A DNA stretch of 64,000 nt from Ceratopteris richardii (GCA_020310875.1 CM035431.1:16237267-16301266), one strand, 5' to 3'. Positions 22,912-35,200 are shown, numbered from the stretch's first letter. The notes: generated by a model from the sequence alone, not told the origin. Numbers and translations are program-made.

Positions 22912-23099
22912 TTTTGGTGCAAGAAAACCAACAATTGGTGATTAGCACAAAGATTTGAAGTCAAAGAATGAAGCAAAGATCAACATATGAGGCTTCAAGT
23001 TCAGTGCATGATCAGAAGATGAAGACTCCTATATACATGTATACTAATCTTGTAATTAGTTCATAAAGACTTTGTATCTTAGATGAGTTGGGATGTAAA
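22912..23099 (+). repeat. Copia B 3' LTR, piece 1
   Basis: It starts near 22912 (GGTGCAAGAAAACCAAC) and stops at the solo C LTR insertion, ending with the target site GTAAA at 23095-23099. Confidence 0.85.
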
Positions 23100-24174
23100 T
23101 GTTGGTGCATTTTACCCAAGCCTACATGCTTGATATGCTTGATATTATCTTCATTTGTAAGTCACATGAGTAGTCATGTGAACACCTCTTGTAAAAGAGT
23201 TCATTTTTATCTCTTGTAATTGAAAAAAGAAAAAGGAAAACGATGGCTTACCTCATGCATGATGTAAAAGAAATTTCGTGGCTCTAACTACCAAAACCCA
23301 CGACTTTTTGAGCTAAGGGAATATCTCCTAACTTTGGGGATCACTTTTAGGTGGAGCCATTCGAATTCGAATTCAAAACTCCCTCCAAGAATAGCTATAA
23401 AAGGAGCAAGAAGGAAGAGGCAATTAGCAAGCCTTGTACGTGACCACTTCATGTCATTTTGTAGAGATTGAAGAGCTTACTCCATAGCTCTATCATTCTA
23501 CTCCCATTGTGCAAAGATTCATTGCCAATGTGGTTGTAATCATATGTGAATCTATACATTTATCATCATTTACTTCTCTGTTTTGTTCTCTGCTATACTC
23601 ACTCAAAGCACTTCAGAAGGTCATATCTCGAGTTTTACTGCACCTTTTTCAGTGTTTTAACATGCGTTGGATAGCTCTCACTATCTATTTTCTGCATATA
23701 AATGTTCAAGGTCATTGGATTAATAGTTTTGAAGATAACTGCAATTTACTACTCACTGGTCTATCTCTATAGAGCCCCGAGAATGGTGGGCATGTTCCAG
23801 AAATTGATAAATTTTTTTCTCAGTGCTCAATCCATCATTTGAAGTTTTTTAACTTGGATTGGGAAGCTTGCTAAGTCTATTTGCTATGCCCAAAAGGAAT
23901 GTTTCTAATTCCTACCAGGTTGAGAGCACTGTTCATTTTTTCCAGCAGGTGTATGTCCAAAAATAGCAAGTTTTGGGAGCTAGTCATTTCGCAACTAGCC
24001 TGTCTTGACTTAAACTTTTGGGATACATGTTCCAAAGTACTTGGCTGATATTTTGGTGGATTTAGGAAGCTCAAAGGGTCTACTAATCAACTCTGAAGTC
24101 TCAGTTGGCTGGTGTGAAGTTGGTTGTAGCAGCACCTACTCATCTTTGGATTGCATCCACCATCTCTCTTCACA
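23100..24174 (+). repeat. Solo LTR of copia family C (1075 bp)
   Basis: It starts TGTTGGTGCATTTTACCC and ends CTCTCTTCACA. GTAAA flanks both sides (23095-23099 and 24175-24179), so it is a true insertion that lost its internal region by LTR-LTR recombination. It matches both LTRs of the full C element at 25969-32284. A TATA box TATAAAAGG is at 23396-23404. Confidence 0.94.
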
Positions 24175-24179
24175 GTAAA

Positions 24180-24436
24180 CATCTATATATACTTGATATA
24201 GATGTACTACGTGTAAGAGGGATCATGAAAGATAAGTTTTAGAAGTCATTAGAGACTTTAGAAAGTGAGAAGAATATGAATCATCAATCAAATGTAAGAT
24301 TTCTTTGAATAGAAGAAAGTTGCACCTCGATCTTTTGCTTAGTGTTCCTTTTGTGTTTATCCTATTAAGGAATGCTTTTGTACGAGTCTTATTCTATAGT
24401 TGAATGACCTCTATAAAATTTTTGAGAGTTGAATTA
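24180..24436 (+). repeat. Copia B 3' LTR, piece 2
   Basis: It resumes CATCTATATATACTTG as in the 5' LTR (near 17735) and runs to AATTA (24432-24436), the target site of element D. Confidence 0.9.
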
Positions 24437-25814
24437 TGCTGGAGTCAATGTCCAAAATGTCCAAAAATATTTAGGTGTCATAGCATGAGTAGCTATTCAT
24501 TTTCCTCCTTCTAACAGCAAAAGGCACGAACGCCGTGGATAGATGGTTAGCCTCCCAAAACTCCCACCAAGTTTCGATAACTAGCAGGCACAATGTGGCA
24601 ATTTTTTATGGAAATCCAATTTTTTAATAAAACTTGCTTTTGGCATAATCTTATGATAGATCGCGATAGCGTTTTTGAAGCGACGAGTGTGTTATGCTTT
24701 TTGTTATGTGATCATAGTACTTTGAGGAGCTTTTGGAGAGATATACAAAGTTATATAAGAAGAGCCATAGGCTCATTGTAATTATCCTTCACCTAGTTTC
24801 AACATCAAGCTTTGGAGAGCTTTGGTACCTCAATAGAGGTGATGCTTATAGCACATGGGGCAACCATGTTGCTAGTTTGGAGCATGTTGAGGAGCGGCTA
24901 TGGAGTTCTTCTTGGAGAAGAAGAGTGTACTCACACTCTTGCTTATGGAGAGGATTTACCCCACAGCAGCTTGGTGGTGTGGATCGGCCATTCGCATGAT
25001 GTATTTGAAGATTGTCTTCTACATGAAGATTTTGGGTTACTTCAAAGACATTGGATGGTGGTTAACATAAGATTTGAATCTTATGTTAAGAATTCAGGTA
25101 CATATTCTCTTTATGCACACAGGTACTCCTTGAAGCTTATGGAGGTAGTTGCATCCATATCAAGAGGAGTCCTATTTGGCATAGGTACAAGAGAATCAGT
25201 ATGTATATGCTTTATGCATATTTGGATGAGGTGTTAGAGAACATATGTTCATATGAGTTTGAGGATTTCTTGTAGCAAACTTGTTAGTATTCTTTGCTAC
25301 TTTTGTAAGTATGTGATCTTTTCACACACGTGTCTGACTTAGGGTCTTCCATATCCTAAGTTTAGATGAGGGTTTGCTGATTATTAGTTTTAGACTCATC
25401 CTTCCTCTTTCTGTCACTCATATTCACTCTTCTACAACCAATCGGGTCACACATCTCATCTATATTCAGAAATTTGTCCATACATCTGAATATTCTTGTT
25501 ACATTTGTACATTCACTCATCCATCTATTTCTGTTCACATAGAGTGGTTGAGAGTTTTGCTCCCACATTGTACATTAAACATTTGTATATATGATAGTGT
25601 GAGTAAGCAGTGACTTACATAACACTTTACACATGTTTCCTAGTCTCTCTCTATCTTTGTCTCATCATTTGTATAATTAAATGTGGTATGTTCATGTTTT
25701 GTCAATATTGGAAGATTGCTAGATTCTATGTTGTATATGCTGGACCTATGGAACCTTGGACCTACCTCATTTTCAGTATTTGGTATTTGTTATGGGCCTA
25801 CCTCATTTCCAACA
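24437..25814 (+). repeat. Element D 5' LTR (1378 bp)
   Basis: It starts TGCTGGAGTCAATGTCC (TGTTGG in the 3' copy) and ends CCTCATTTCCAACA. Near its end it has an extra partial copy of CCTACCTCATTT...TTGGTAT that the 3' LTR lacks. A 131-codon ATG frame (24842-25237) is open in both LTRs; see findings. Confidence 0.92.
24752..24759 (+). promoter_or_regulatory. TATA box in D 5' LTR
   Basis: TATATAAG lies in mid-LTR and is conserved in the 3' LTR at 35622-35629. It is a plausible RNA polymerase II promoter for element transcription. Confidence 0.55.
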
Positions 25815-25816
25815 TT

Positions 25817-25871
25817 TGGTATCAGAGCTCTAAGGTTTTGGTATCAGAGCTTTAGGCTTTGGCATCAGAAC
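25817..25871 (+). promoter_or_regulatory. Element D primer-binding site, present three times
   Basis: TGGTATCAGAGC occurs at 25817-25828 (two bases after the LTR), again at 25839-25850, and as TGGCATCAGAAC at 25860-25871. Spacings are 22 and 21 bp, with TTTAGGCTT-like spacers, so this is a small tandem amplification of the primer site. The first copy is the correctly placed one. Confidence 0.88.
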
Positions 25872-25968
25872 ATTCAGGCTTTCAAATTCCCAGGTTCCCA
25901 GACTTCCAGGTTTACAACCTATGATTTAAGAGCATCTTCTAATATTTGACATTTGACATACACACTTA

Positions 25969-27047
25969 TGTTGGTGCATTTTACCCAAGCCTACATGCTT
26001 GATATACTTGATATCATCCTCATTTGTAAGTCACATGAGTAGTCATGTGAACACCTCTTGTAAAAGAGTTCATTTTTATCTCTTGTAATTGAAAAAAGAA
26101 AAAGGAAAAGGATGGCTTACCTCATGCATGATGTAAAAGCAATTTCGTGGCTCTAAATACCAAAACCCATGACTTTTTGAGCTGAGGGAATATCTCCTAA
26201 CTTTGGGGATCACTTTTAGGTGGAGCCATTCAAATTCGAATTCAAAACTCCCTCCAAGAATAGCTATAAAACGAGCAAGAAGGAAGAGGCGATTAGCAAG
26301 CCTTGTATGTGACCACTTCATGTCATTTTGTAGAGATTGAAGAGCTTACTCCATAGCGCTATCATTCTACTCCCATTGTGCAAAGGTTCATTGCCAATGT
26401 GGTTGTAATCATATGTGAATCTATACATTTATCATCATTTACTTCTCTGTTTTGTTCTCTGCTGTACTCACTCAGAGTAGTAACTTCAGAAGGTCATATC
26501 TCGAGCCCTACTGAATCTTTTTCCGTGATTTAACATGCGTTAAATAGATCTTACTGTCTAGTTTTTGCATATCAATTTTCAAGGTCATTGGAGTTATAAT
26601 TTTGGAGATAGCTGCATGTTACTGCTCACTGGTCTATCTCTGCAGAGCCCCGAGAATGGTGGGCATGTTCCAAAAATTGATGAAACTTGTTCTCAGTGCT
26701 TAGTCCATCATTTGAAGTGTTTTAACTTGGATTGGGAAGCTTGCTAAGTCTATTTGCTATGCCCAAAAGTAAGGTTTCTAATTCCTTCCAGGTTGAGAGC
26801 ACTGTTCATTTTTTCTAGCAGGTGTATGTCCAAAAATAGCAAGTTTTGGGAGCTAGTCATTTCACAACTTGTCTGTCTTGACTTAAACTTTTGGGATACA
26901 TGTTCCAAAGTACTTGGCTGATATTTTGGTGGATTTAGGAAGCTTAAAGGGTCTACTAATCAACTCTGAAGTCTCAGTTGGCTGGTGTGAAGCTGGTTGT
27001 AGCAGCACCTACTCATCTTTGGATTGCATCCACCATCTCTCTTTACA
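25969..27047 (+). repeat. Copia C 5' LTR
   Basis: It starts TGTTGGTGCATTTTACCC and ends CTCTCTTTACA. The TATA motif seen in the other copies reads TATAAAACG here (26265-26273). Confidence 0.94.
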
Positions 27048-27048
27048 G

Positions 27049-27060
27049 TGGTATCAGAGC
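27049..27060 (+). promoter_or_regulatory. Copia C primer-binding site
   Basis: TGGTATCAGAGC, one base after the LTR end. Confidence 0.94.
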
Positions 27061-27073
27061 ATAGTCGAGCAAC

Positions 27074-28940
27074 ATGGGAGATGGATTTCCATCAACAATT
27101 GATAAATTGGATCGAAACAACTACCCGGCATGGTCTCTAAGGATGGAGGCTTACCTTCAAGGGAGGAATCTATATGGATTCATATCCGGCGATGAAGCAA
27201 TGCCAACCATGAGGAACAAAGGGCAACCATCACATGAAGAAGTGGAAGGACTTTCGAATTGGTGTTCGAAGGATGCACTTGCAAGGTCCTATATTCTAAA
27301 CTCAATCTCTAATTTTCTTTTACCTCATGTCAAGGGATGCAAGACATCAAGAGAGACCTGGAATGCACTTGCTTCTTTCTTCTCTTCCAACACTCGAGCA
27401 AGGAAGAACCAATTGTGGATGGAGTTCACAACAATGAAGAAAAGCCCGAAGCAAAATGTGACTGATTATGTCACAAAGATGAAGGAGATTTCCGACCAAC
27501 TTGGAAGCATTGGAGAGGTAATTGAAGAGGAGCAAATCATAAGACAAATCATGAATGGAATCAAAGCAGACGACAAGTGGGAGTCATTCATAACAGCCAT
27601 GGATTTATACATGGATATGCATGTACCCGACCTCAACACACTCATGGGCCAACTCTTCACTCATGAAGCAAAGATTAGCAAAGGTGGTGAGTCCTCAAGA
27701 GGTAATCAAACTTCTGACTTATATTCTGATAAAGCTAAGGTCAAGGACAAGTCAAAGAATAGGAAGAGTGAAGATGAAGGAAGCTCTTTCCAAGCAAACT
27801 TTGCACGTAGAGGAAGAGCTAGAGGAAGAGGCAAAGGTGGAAAGCAAGGCAGGGGGAGATTCCAATCATCTCAACCTTGCAACATATGTGGCTTATCTAA
27901 CCATACTATTGAAGAATGTTTCAGGAACCCGAGGAACTCAAGAGGAAGAGGATTCAATAGAGGTGGCTATGGATCAAATAGAGGCAGATACAATGGAGGC
28001 TACAACAACAACAACTACTACAACAACAATTACAACAACAACAACAACAACTATCAAAGTGGCCATAGAGGAAGAAGAGATTACAATAACTATGCAGAGG
28101 ACCAAAGTCAAGAAGATTCATTATTGATTATGAATCTATCAGCGAAGAAGGGTAAGGATAATGATCACATATTTTACATTGATTCGGGATGCTCGAACCA
28201 TGTAGCAGGAAATGTGGCTTTACTTTCTGATTTGGAAGATCCTCATAACAAGCATGAAGTGCAGACAGGAGATGACACAAAGCACTCAGTGGAGAAGATA
28301 GGTGATGTGAAGACATCAGATGGGAATATGAACCTCTTAAGCAAAGTCTTGTATGTCCCTACAATTACCAAAAATCTAATAAGTGTTGGACAGATTGTTG
28401 AAAAAGGATTGCAGGTTAGATTCAATCGATTTGGAGCATATGTTGAAGACCCAAGGCAAGGCTTTCGAAGGATTGCCAAAGGAGAAAAGACAGGAAGGCT
28501 TTTCACTTTTGAAGTGGAAGATACAAAGAACATAGCTTTGTTTAGCTATGGATCTCAAACTCTAACAGAGTTGGAGATATGGCACAAAAGGCTTGCTCAC
28601 ATTGGTGAGAGGACACTCGAACAAATTTGCAGGGACCAAGGTGTACTTGGTTTGCCTAATATCACAAGGCAATACATGATTTATAAGTGTGAAGCTTGTC
28701 AACTCAGCAAGGCTCATAGACAACCTTTCAATAAGAAAGGATATATGTATCAAAATCCTTTGGATCTAGTGCACACGGATGTGTGGGGTCCAAGTAAGGA
28801 GCCATCTATATCAGGCTCAAAATATTATGTGTCTTTCATAGATGATTGTAGCAGGTGGACCATTCTGTTTTTCATGAAGCACAAGGATGAAGTGTTTAAT
28901 TGCTTTAAGAAGTATATTGGTCTTGTTGAAAACCAAACAG
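27074..28940 (+). CDS. gag-pol: Copia C Gag-protease-integrase N-part
   Basis: ATG at 27074 follows the PBS by 13 bp. Residues 1-195 are the UBN2-type capsid region (KLDRNNYPAWSLRMEAYL; LWMEFTTMKKS). A basic Arg/Gly stretch is followed by the CCHC knuckle CNICGLSNHTIEEC at 269-282. An Asn-rich run with Gly and Tyr spans about 300-328. The protease DSGCS is at 370-374. The integrase zinc region (ELEIWHKRLAHIG, CEACQLSKAH) and first catalytic Asp (LVHTDVWGP) follow. Sequence after YIGLVENQTG (about 28940) is read out of frame up to a stop at 29071. The part carrying the second catalytic Asp (expected SDGGGEY-like) is missing. Confidence 0.94.
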
Positions 28941-28944
28941 GAAC

Positions 28945-31170
28945 TCAATGGTGTAGCAGAGAGGAGGAACAGAGCTATTGTCGAAGCTGCAAGGTCCATG
29001 CTCAACGAAAAGGGATTGCCGAACTACCTATGGGCAGAGGCTGTGTCGACAACCACATATCTCATAAATAGACTTCCATCTAAGTCACTAGATGGAACCA
29101 CTCCATATGAAGTGTGGAATGGAAGAAGACCTAGTCTAGAGCATTGTAAAATCTTTGGATGCTTAGCCTATGCTCACATTCCTTCTCAAGTAAGAGGGAA
29201 ATTGGATCCCAAGGCAGAGAAGTGTGTATTCATTGGTTATGATCAAAACCAAAAAGGATATAGATTGTACAATCCAACCAATAAAGGATTTTCTGTGAGT
29301 AGAGATGTAATTTTTGATGAAAACAAATCATGGTTTGATGATGACAGGAAAGTGAAGCTGCCTTATGACTTGGATGAATATTTTCCATCACTTCAACCAA
29401 AGGAGCCAAAGCAGATTGAAGAAAGTGATTCGGAGATTTACCTAGAAGACTTGGAAAGACTAAAGCTATGGAAGAACAAAGGAAAAGCAAAGATGCGGGA
29501 TGCTACATATGGACCGGAGAGCTCACATCAACCACTTAGAAGGTCTTCAAGGGAGAAGAAGAAACCAGAGAGGTTTGGTTATGATACTTCTTTGGTCACC
29601 AAGCACTCAATCTACATTGCAAAGGATTCAACCAATGAAGAACCTACCACATTTGAAGAAGCACAAAGCAATAAATCTTGGAGAGATGCAATGGATGAAG
29701 AAATGGAAGCCTTGAAGGAGAATGACACTTGGGAGCTTGTACCTAACAAGCCATCTATGAAGATAATCGGATCTCGATGGATATACAAAATCAAGAGGAA
29801 TCCAGATGGAAGTATAAATAGACACAAAGCAAGGTTAGTTGCTAAAGGGTTTGCTCAAACCCATGGTATTGATTATGAGAAGACTTTCTCTCCTGTTGTA
29901 AAAATGCCTACAATTAGGGTTCTCATTAGTCTTGCTGCATCTAGAAATTGGAATCTTTATCAACTTGATGTAAAGAATGCTTTCTTGAATGGATGGATTT
30001 CTGAGGAAGTGTATATGGCACAACCTCCTGGATATGAGGATGCACATCATCCTAACTATGTATGCAAACTAAAGAAAGCTTTGTATGGATTGAAGCAAGC
30101 TCCAAGAGCTTGGAATTTCAGATTGGTGACTTATTTGCAGGACCAAGGATTCAAAGCTAGCAAGGCGGATACCTCTTTGTTCATAAAGAGGAATGGATCT
30201 GAAGTGATCTATTTATGTGTGTATGCTGATGATATTATTATCACAGGCAATGATCTTGAAGGAATCAAACAGGTAAAGAGTCAAATGAAGGAGGAGTTCA
30301 AAATAAGTGACCTCAGACCACTCACTTATTTTCTTGGATTGGAGTTGATCTACACAGACTCAGGTATATACATCACACAAAGGAAGTATGTCCATGACAT
30401 GCTCATCAAGTTCAAGATGGAAAATACCAAGTGTGCAGGTACACCTATGGAGCAAAATCATAAGCTTAGTGCTTATGAAGGAGAGCCAATTGAAGACATC
30501 ACAAGCTATCAAAGCTTGGTTGGAAGTTTGAACTATGCAACACTCACACGGGTGGATATATGCTATAGTGTTAGCATATTGAGTCAGTTTATGCATAAGC
30601 CGAGAAGACCACATATGGAAGCCGCCAAGAGAGTTATCAAGTACCTAAAGGGGACCATGAATGAAGGTTTTTTCTATTCATATACTTCAGATATTGAGCT
30701 AAAGGTCTACTCAGATGCAGATTGGGCCGGATCTAAAGATGATAGAAGAAGCACATCAGGGTATATATCATTTGCAATTTCAAAAATCATTTCTTGGTCA
30801 TCGAAGAAGCAACCAACCGTGGAATTATCTTCTACCGAAGCCGAATATAGAGGTTTGGCTAATGCAACTCAAGAAATCGTGTGGTTAAAGTCTTTGTACA
30901 CAGATCTTGGACTTCATTCTTCAACACCTCACATTTTTGGTGACAACACAAGCTCACTACATCTAGCAGCTAATCCGGTATACCATGCTAGAACCAAGCA
31001 TATTGAAGTCCACTACCATTACGTACGGGAGAAGCTAATGAGCAAGGATATTCAACTATCCTATGTCTCTATAGATATGCAATGCCGACATGTTGACTAA
31101 AGCTCTTGATGGTACAAAATTAAGTAGATTCAAGTTGATGATTGGCTTGCAAGAAATCAAGGACAATTGA
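28945..31170 (+). pseudogene. pol: Copia C integrase C-part, reverse transcriptase, RNase H
   Basis: The frame enters at NGVAERRNRAIVEAARSM with the third integrase catalytic residue and continues YLWAEAVSTTTYL and KCVFIGYDQNQKGYRLY. RT has the usual KARLVAKGFAQTHGIDY, LDVKNAFLNGWISEE and ALYGLKQAPRAW blocks, and catalytic YADDIIITG near 30225 (YADD instead of the usual YVDD). RNase H has SDADWAGSKDDRRSTSGY, SSTEAEYRGL and GDNTSSLHLAAN. One extra base near 31082 ends the long frame at 31100. In the correct frame the tail ADMLTKALDGTKL continues to a stop at 31168-31170. So C-terminal integrase to RNase H is nearly intact. Confidence 0.93.
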
Positions 31171-31202
31171 AGACTTATTTGAAGGTCAAGCATGTTAGGC
31201 TT

Positions 31203-31212
31203 GAGGGGGAGC
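31203..31212 (+). promoter_or_regulatory. Copia C polypurine tract
   Basis: GAGGGGGAGC directly abuts the 3' LTR start at 31213. Confidence 0.85.
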
Positions 31213-32284
31213 TGTTGGTGCATTTTACCCAAGCCTACATGCTTGATATACTTGATATCATCCTCATTTGTAAGTCACATGAGTAGTCATGTGAACACCT
31301 CTTGTAAAAGAGTTCAATTTATCTCTTGTAATTGAAAAAAGAAAAAGGAAAAGGATGGCTTACCTCATGCATGATGTAAAAGCAATTTCGTGGCTCTAAA
31401 TACCAAAACCCACGACTTTTTGAGCTGAGGGAATATCTCCTAACTTTGGGGATCACTTTTAGGTGGAGCCATTCAAATTCGAATTCAAAACTCCCTCCAA
31501 GAATAGCTATAAAAGGAGCAAGAAGGAAGAGGCGATTAGCAAGCGTTGTACGTGACCACTTCATGTCATTTTGTAGAGATTGAAGAGCTTACTCCATAGC
31601 TCTATCATTCTACTCTCATTTTGCAAAGATTCATTGCCAAGTGGTTGTAATCATATGTGAATCTATACATTTATCATCATTTACTTCTCTGTTCTCTGCT
31701 GTACTCACTCAGAGCAGTAACTTCAGAAGGTCATATCTCGAGTTCTACTGAACCTTTTTCAGTGACTTAATGTGCGTTGGATAGCTCTTAGTGTCTAGTT
31801 TTTGAATATCAATTTTCAAGGTCATTGGATTTATAGTTTTGAAGATATCTGCAGTTTACTGCTCACTAGTCTATCTCTGCAGAGCCCCGAGAATGGTGGG
31901 CATGTTCTAGAAATTGATGAAACTTGTTCTCAGTGCTCAGTCCATCATTTGAAGTGTTTTAACTTGGATTGGGAATCTTGCTAAGTATATTTGCTATGCC
32001 CAAAAGGAATTTTTCTAATTCCTTCGAGGTTGAGAGCACTATTCATTTTTTCCAGCAGGTGTATGTCCAAAAATAGCAAGTTTTGGGAGCTAGTCATTTC
32101 GCAACTTGTCTGACTTGACTTCAACTTTTGGGATACATGTTCCAAAGTACTTGGCTGATATTTTGGTGGATTTAGGAAGCTTAAAGGGTCTACTAATCAA
32201 ATCTGAAGTCTCAGTTGGCTGGTGTGAAGCTGGTTGTAGCAGCACCTACTCATCTTTGGATTGCATCCACCATCTCTCTTTACA
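31213..32284 (+). repeat. Copia C 3' LTR
   Basis: Same sequence as the 5' LTR with scattered differences. It has the TATA box TATAAAAGG at 31508-31516 and ends TCTCTTTACA before ACTTA. Confidence 0.94.
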
Positions 32285-35200
32285 ACTTAATCTATGAGTA
32301 GAGATTTGAGAATTAGACAATTTAGTCACATGTTTATTCATCAATGTGGAAGTATGAAGTTGATGATCTGTTAGCAATCGAATACTTCTCTAAAGTATGT
32401 ACAAAAGTATTGTTTGAAGACCAAGACTTGATGAAGAGAAGGCTACTTTAAATTGAAGGAAAAAAATGGTTTGGAGAAGATGAAGGAATAAGATCAACAT
32501 CAAATCACATGCATCAATTTCTACTATCAGATTATCATTTGCATGTCATGTCTTAGAAGAGCAGTTATGAAGAGATTTGAAGGATTCAAGGAGTGCTTTT
32601 ATACACTTTCATTTTTTGAAAGTTAAAGGCTACATCAAAATAGGTATCTAGAGGTTTTTATAGAGATTTTTGAGAGATCTCTTTCATGGCAAGAAAGTTC
32701 ATCTAAGAAGACAAATGTGGAGAGCATATCAGTTTTGTTTTTAGCCAATCTTGTAAGTTGGTTGAAAGGTTTTTATCTAGATAAAAAATATGATCTAGGT
32801 ATCTAGAGAAGGTAACTCTAGAAAGGTAATTCATCATTTAGACAAAAGGTTGGTGAATTTAGTCATTTTAGACATTTGAAGCAAAATTTTGATTCAGAGA
32901 TATGAGGAGATGATAAAACCTGATTCTATGTTCACTACCATTTTTATACCATGTTTGTTTTGTCTCTTACTTTTAGCATGAGAGGAAGAGAAAGAGTTCA
33001 TTTGAAGAAGTTAAGAGTGCTTGCTACTTCAAGATGAAGAAAACAAAAGGTATGGAAGTCTGGAGTTGTTGTCATCATCAGATGGAAGAAAGATGCAAAA
33101 GAAGAAAGTCCAATATTTCCAAAAGAAAAGTAACGTTTCCTTTTCTCTTATATATTTCCCATATACTTTTCTTACTTTATCCTCTACATCCAAAGACAAG
33201 TCTACGAGAACATCTTGTGTGAAGATAGACTAAAGAAGAAGCAGTTTCTTGTTTTGCATTACACTTGTTCATGATTTAGTAGATTTGACAAAGAATTGCA
33301 TTGAGAGGAAGAAAAGCAACAAATTTTGAAGACAACCTGTATATTTTGACTCATATGTATAAGTTATATATAAGTTGAAGTTTTTGAGAAAGCAGCTTAT
33401 ATGTTCCTCAAAGAATTCTTGGAGTGTCAATATAGAGCTACTTTTTATATGACAAGTTGCAGAGAAGTATATTTCTTCTTTATCTAACTCTTGAGGTAAG
33501 AGTTTTTGTAGCAGATGTTGAAGACTTGGGTTGAGGTTTTATGTTTGGAAAGGTTACCTCATATTCAGTATTTTCAAAAAACTTCAAAAAATTCTGATTT
33601 TTTGATGTACCAGTCAGTTGGAGAATCTACTTTCTATGATTGTCTTGATTTTTGGATACATGCTTGTATTCAAAAAGGTGTTCCATCAGATCCTATCACT
33701 TGATTGAGAACTGGAGTTAGCCAAAAGAAAGTCAAGCAGATACTATCACATTTCACTTGGGTAGAATATGAAAAGATGAAGTATCAACTTGTAGGTTTTG
33801 GAGTTCTCAAGGTGAGAAGTTTGTCCACTTATGTTTCAAGTAGGAATTGAAGATTCTTGGGAAGGATTTGTTTGAAGAAAAGTTTTACAACTTTGTAAGA
33901 AGCATGAACACTTGGAGACATTCAGGTAACAAATCAAACATTCGGTCGTGAAGGTTTGATGAGAGAAGATTCTATAGATGTATTTTGTTGGAAAGATCTT
34001 GAATGATCTTGAGTATTTATGAGTCAATTGTCTATCCTTTGTTTGAGAAACTTCTTAGTATTGGAAGAAGTAAGTCAAAGATTCAGATTCTATCAGATTT
34101 GTGTTGCAGGAAAATAGAAGAAGATACTTGTTATGTTGCAGAAGATTATGAATCCCAAATGCTTTCAGAAAGGTTTTTGTTATATAGATCAGCTAACCTT
34201 ATTCTAGATTTTGGAAAGCTGAAAATGGTTAAAGCCATTAGCATCTGCAATGCTAATAAAAGGGTTCACATATTTTGTCTCAAGACACAAGTATTGATGT
34301 TAAGGAAGCAATGCTAAATCACTGAAGATCAGATTTATTGAAAGAAGAAGGACGTCCAAGATTTCATAAAGTTTGATATACTTTGAAGAATACTGGATAC
34401 TAGTGTTAATTCATCCAAGGGGGTGATGAAACATGAAGACATATTTTCAGCCATATGTAAAAGAATGCAGAGTCATACCTACAAGTATTCCTATTTTAGG
34501 TATTCCTATATTTTCTTTATCAGGTTCTCTTTATGTTCTAGCTTTGAAAGAAGAAGGAAGAAGGAGAATGTCTGGAGAAAGTGGCTGCTAAGATATTCCT
34601 GTTTAGGAGAAGATTCTAGAGTTCTATTGAAGAGAAACTTGATATTTTAGAGAGGTATGTTTGAGAAGTGCACACATTTATGTTTATACCAAATTCTGAA
34701 GGAAAGAGGTATGAAAGACTTCCAAATTGAACAAGGATGAAGAAAGATGACATCATAGATTTTTTGATGAGACTCATGAGTTGATTTCAGTTGATTTTAG
34801 TTGAGTTGAGTTGAGTTGAAGTACGGTCAGAGATGAACCAGTAGTGTTCATAATACAATGAGTTGTGAGTTGTCAGCCACAGGTTCCAAGATTTAGTTCT
34901 TTATTTTGTTTAGTGTAACTACATGAAACAACAGAAGTACATTGAGAAAACTTTTCGTAAAGTAAATGCAAATATGTGGATCCTAGTGTATATTTTCAGG
35001 TTTGAGAAGACAGGAGATAGCAGGTTCATAGATAGTACTTGCTATATTTGTTGTCAAGCAGTGATTGCTTGATGTGTATACTATTGGATATCTAGATTGC
35101 ATATTTTCTCAAGTATTATGGTTCATATTCAGCAAGTTTAGGTGTTTGAAGTTTGAAGAAAAGTCAAATTCAGTTTTGAAGAAGACTTTTGAAGAAAAGG

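Larger units (their letters stand above)
25969..32284 (+). mobile_element. Full-length Ty1/copia family C (6316 bp)
   Basis: Two LTRs (1079 and 1072 bp) with TGTTGG...TTTACA ends are flanked by ACTTA at 25964-25968 and 32285-32289. PBS, gag-pol and polypurine tract are all in place. It is the youngest-looking element: gag is intact and RT/RNase H lie in one long frame. However, the integrase has an internal deletion and shift near 28935, and the last 30 codons are shifted. It lies inside element D. Confidence 0.95.

Noticed and set aside
24812..24841. Upstream extension of the D LTR frame to 141 codons
   Set aside because: The extension starts at TTG; a plant mRNA would use the ATG at 24842.
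33021..34650. Several 60-100-codon frames inside element D
   Set aside because: Short, unsupported by motifs, and no consistent frame; expected by chance in a purine-rich stretch.
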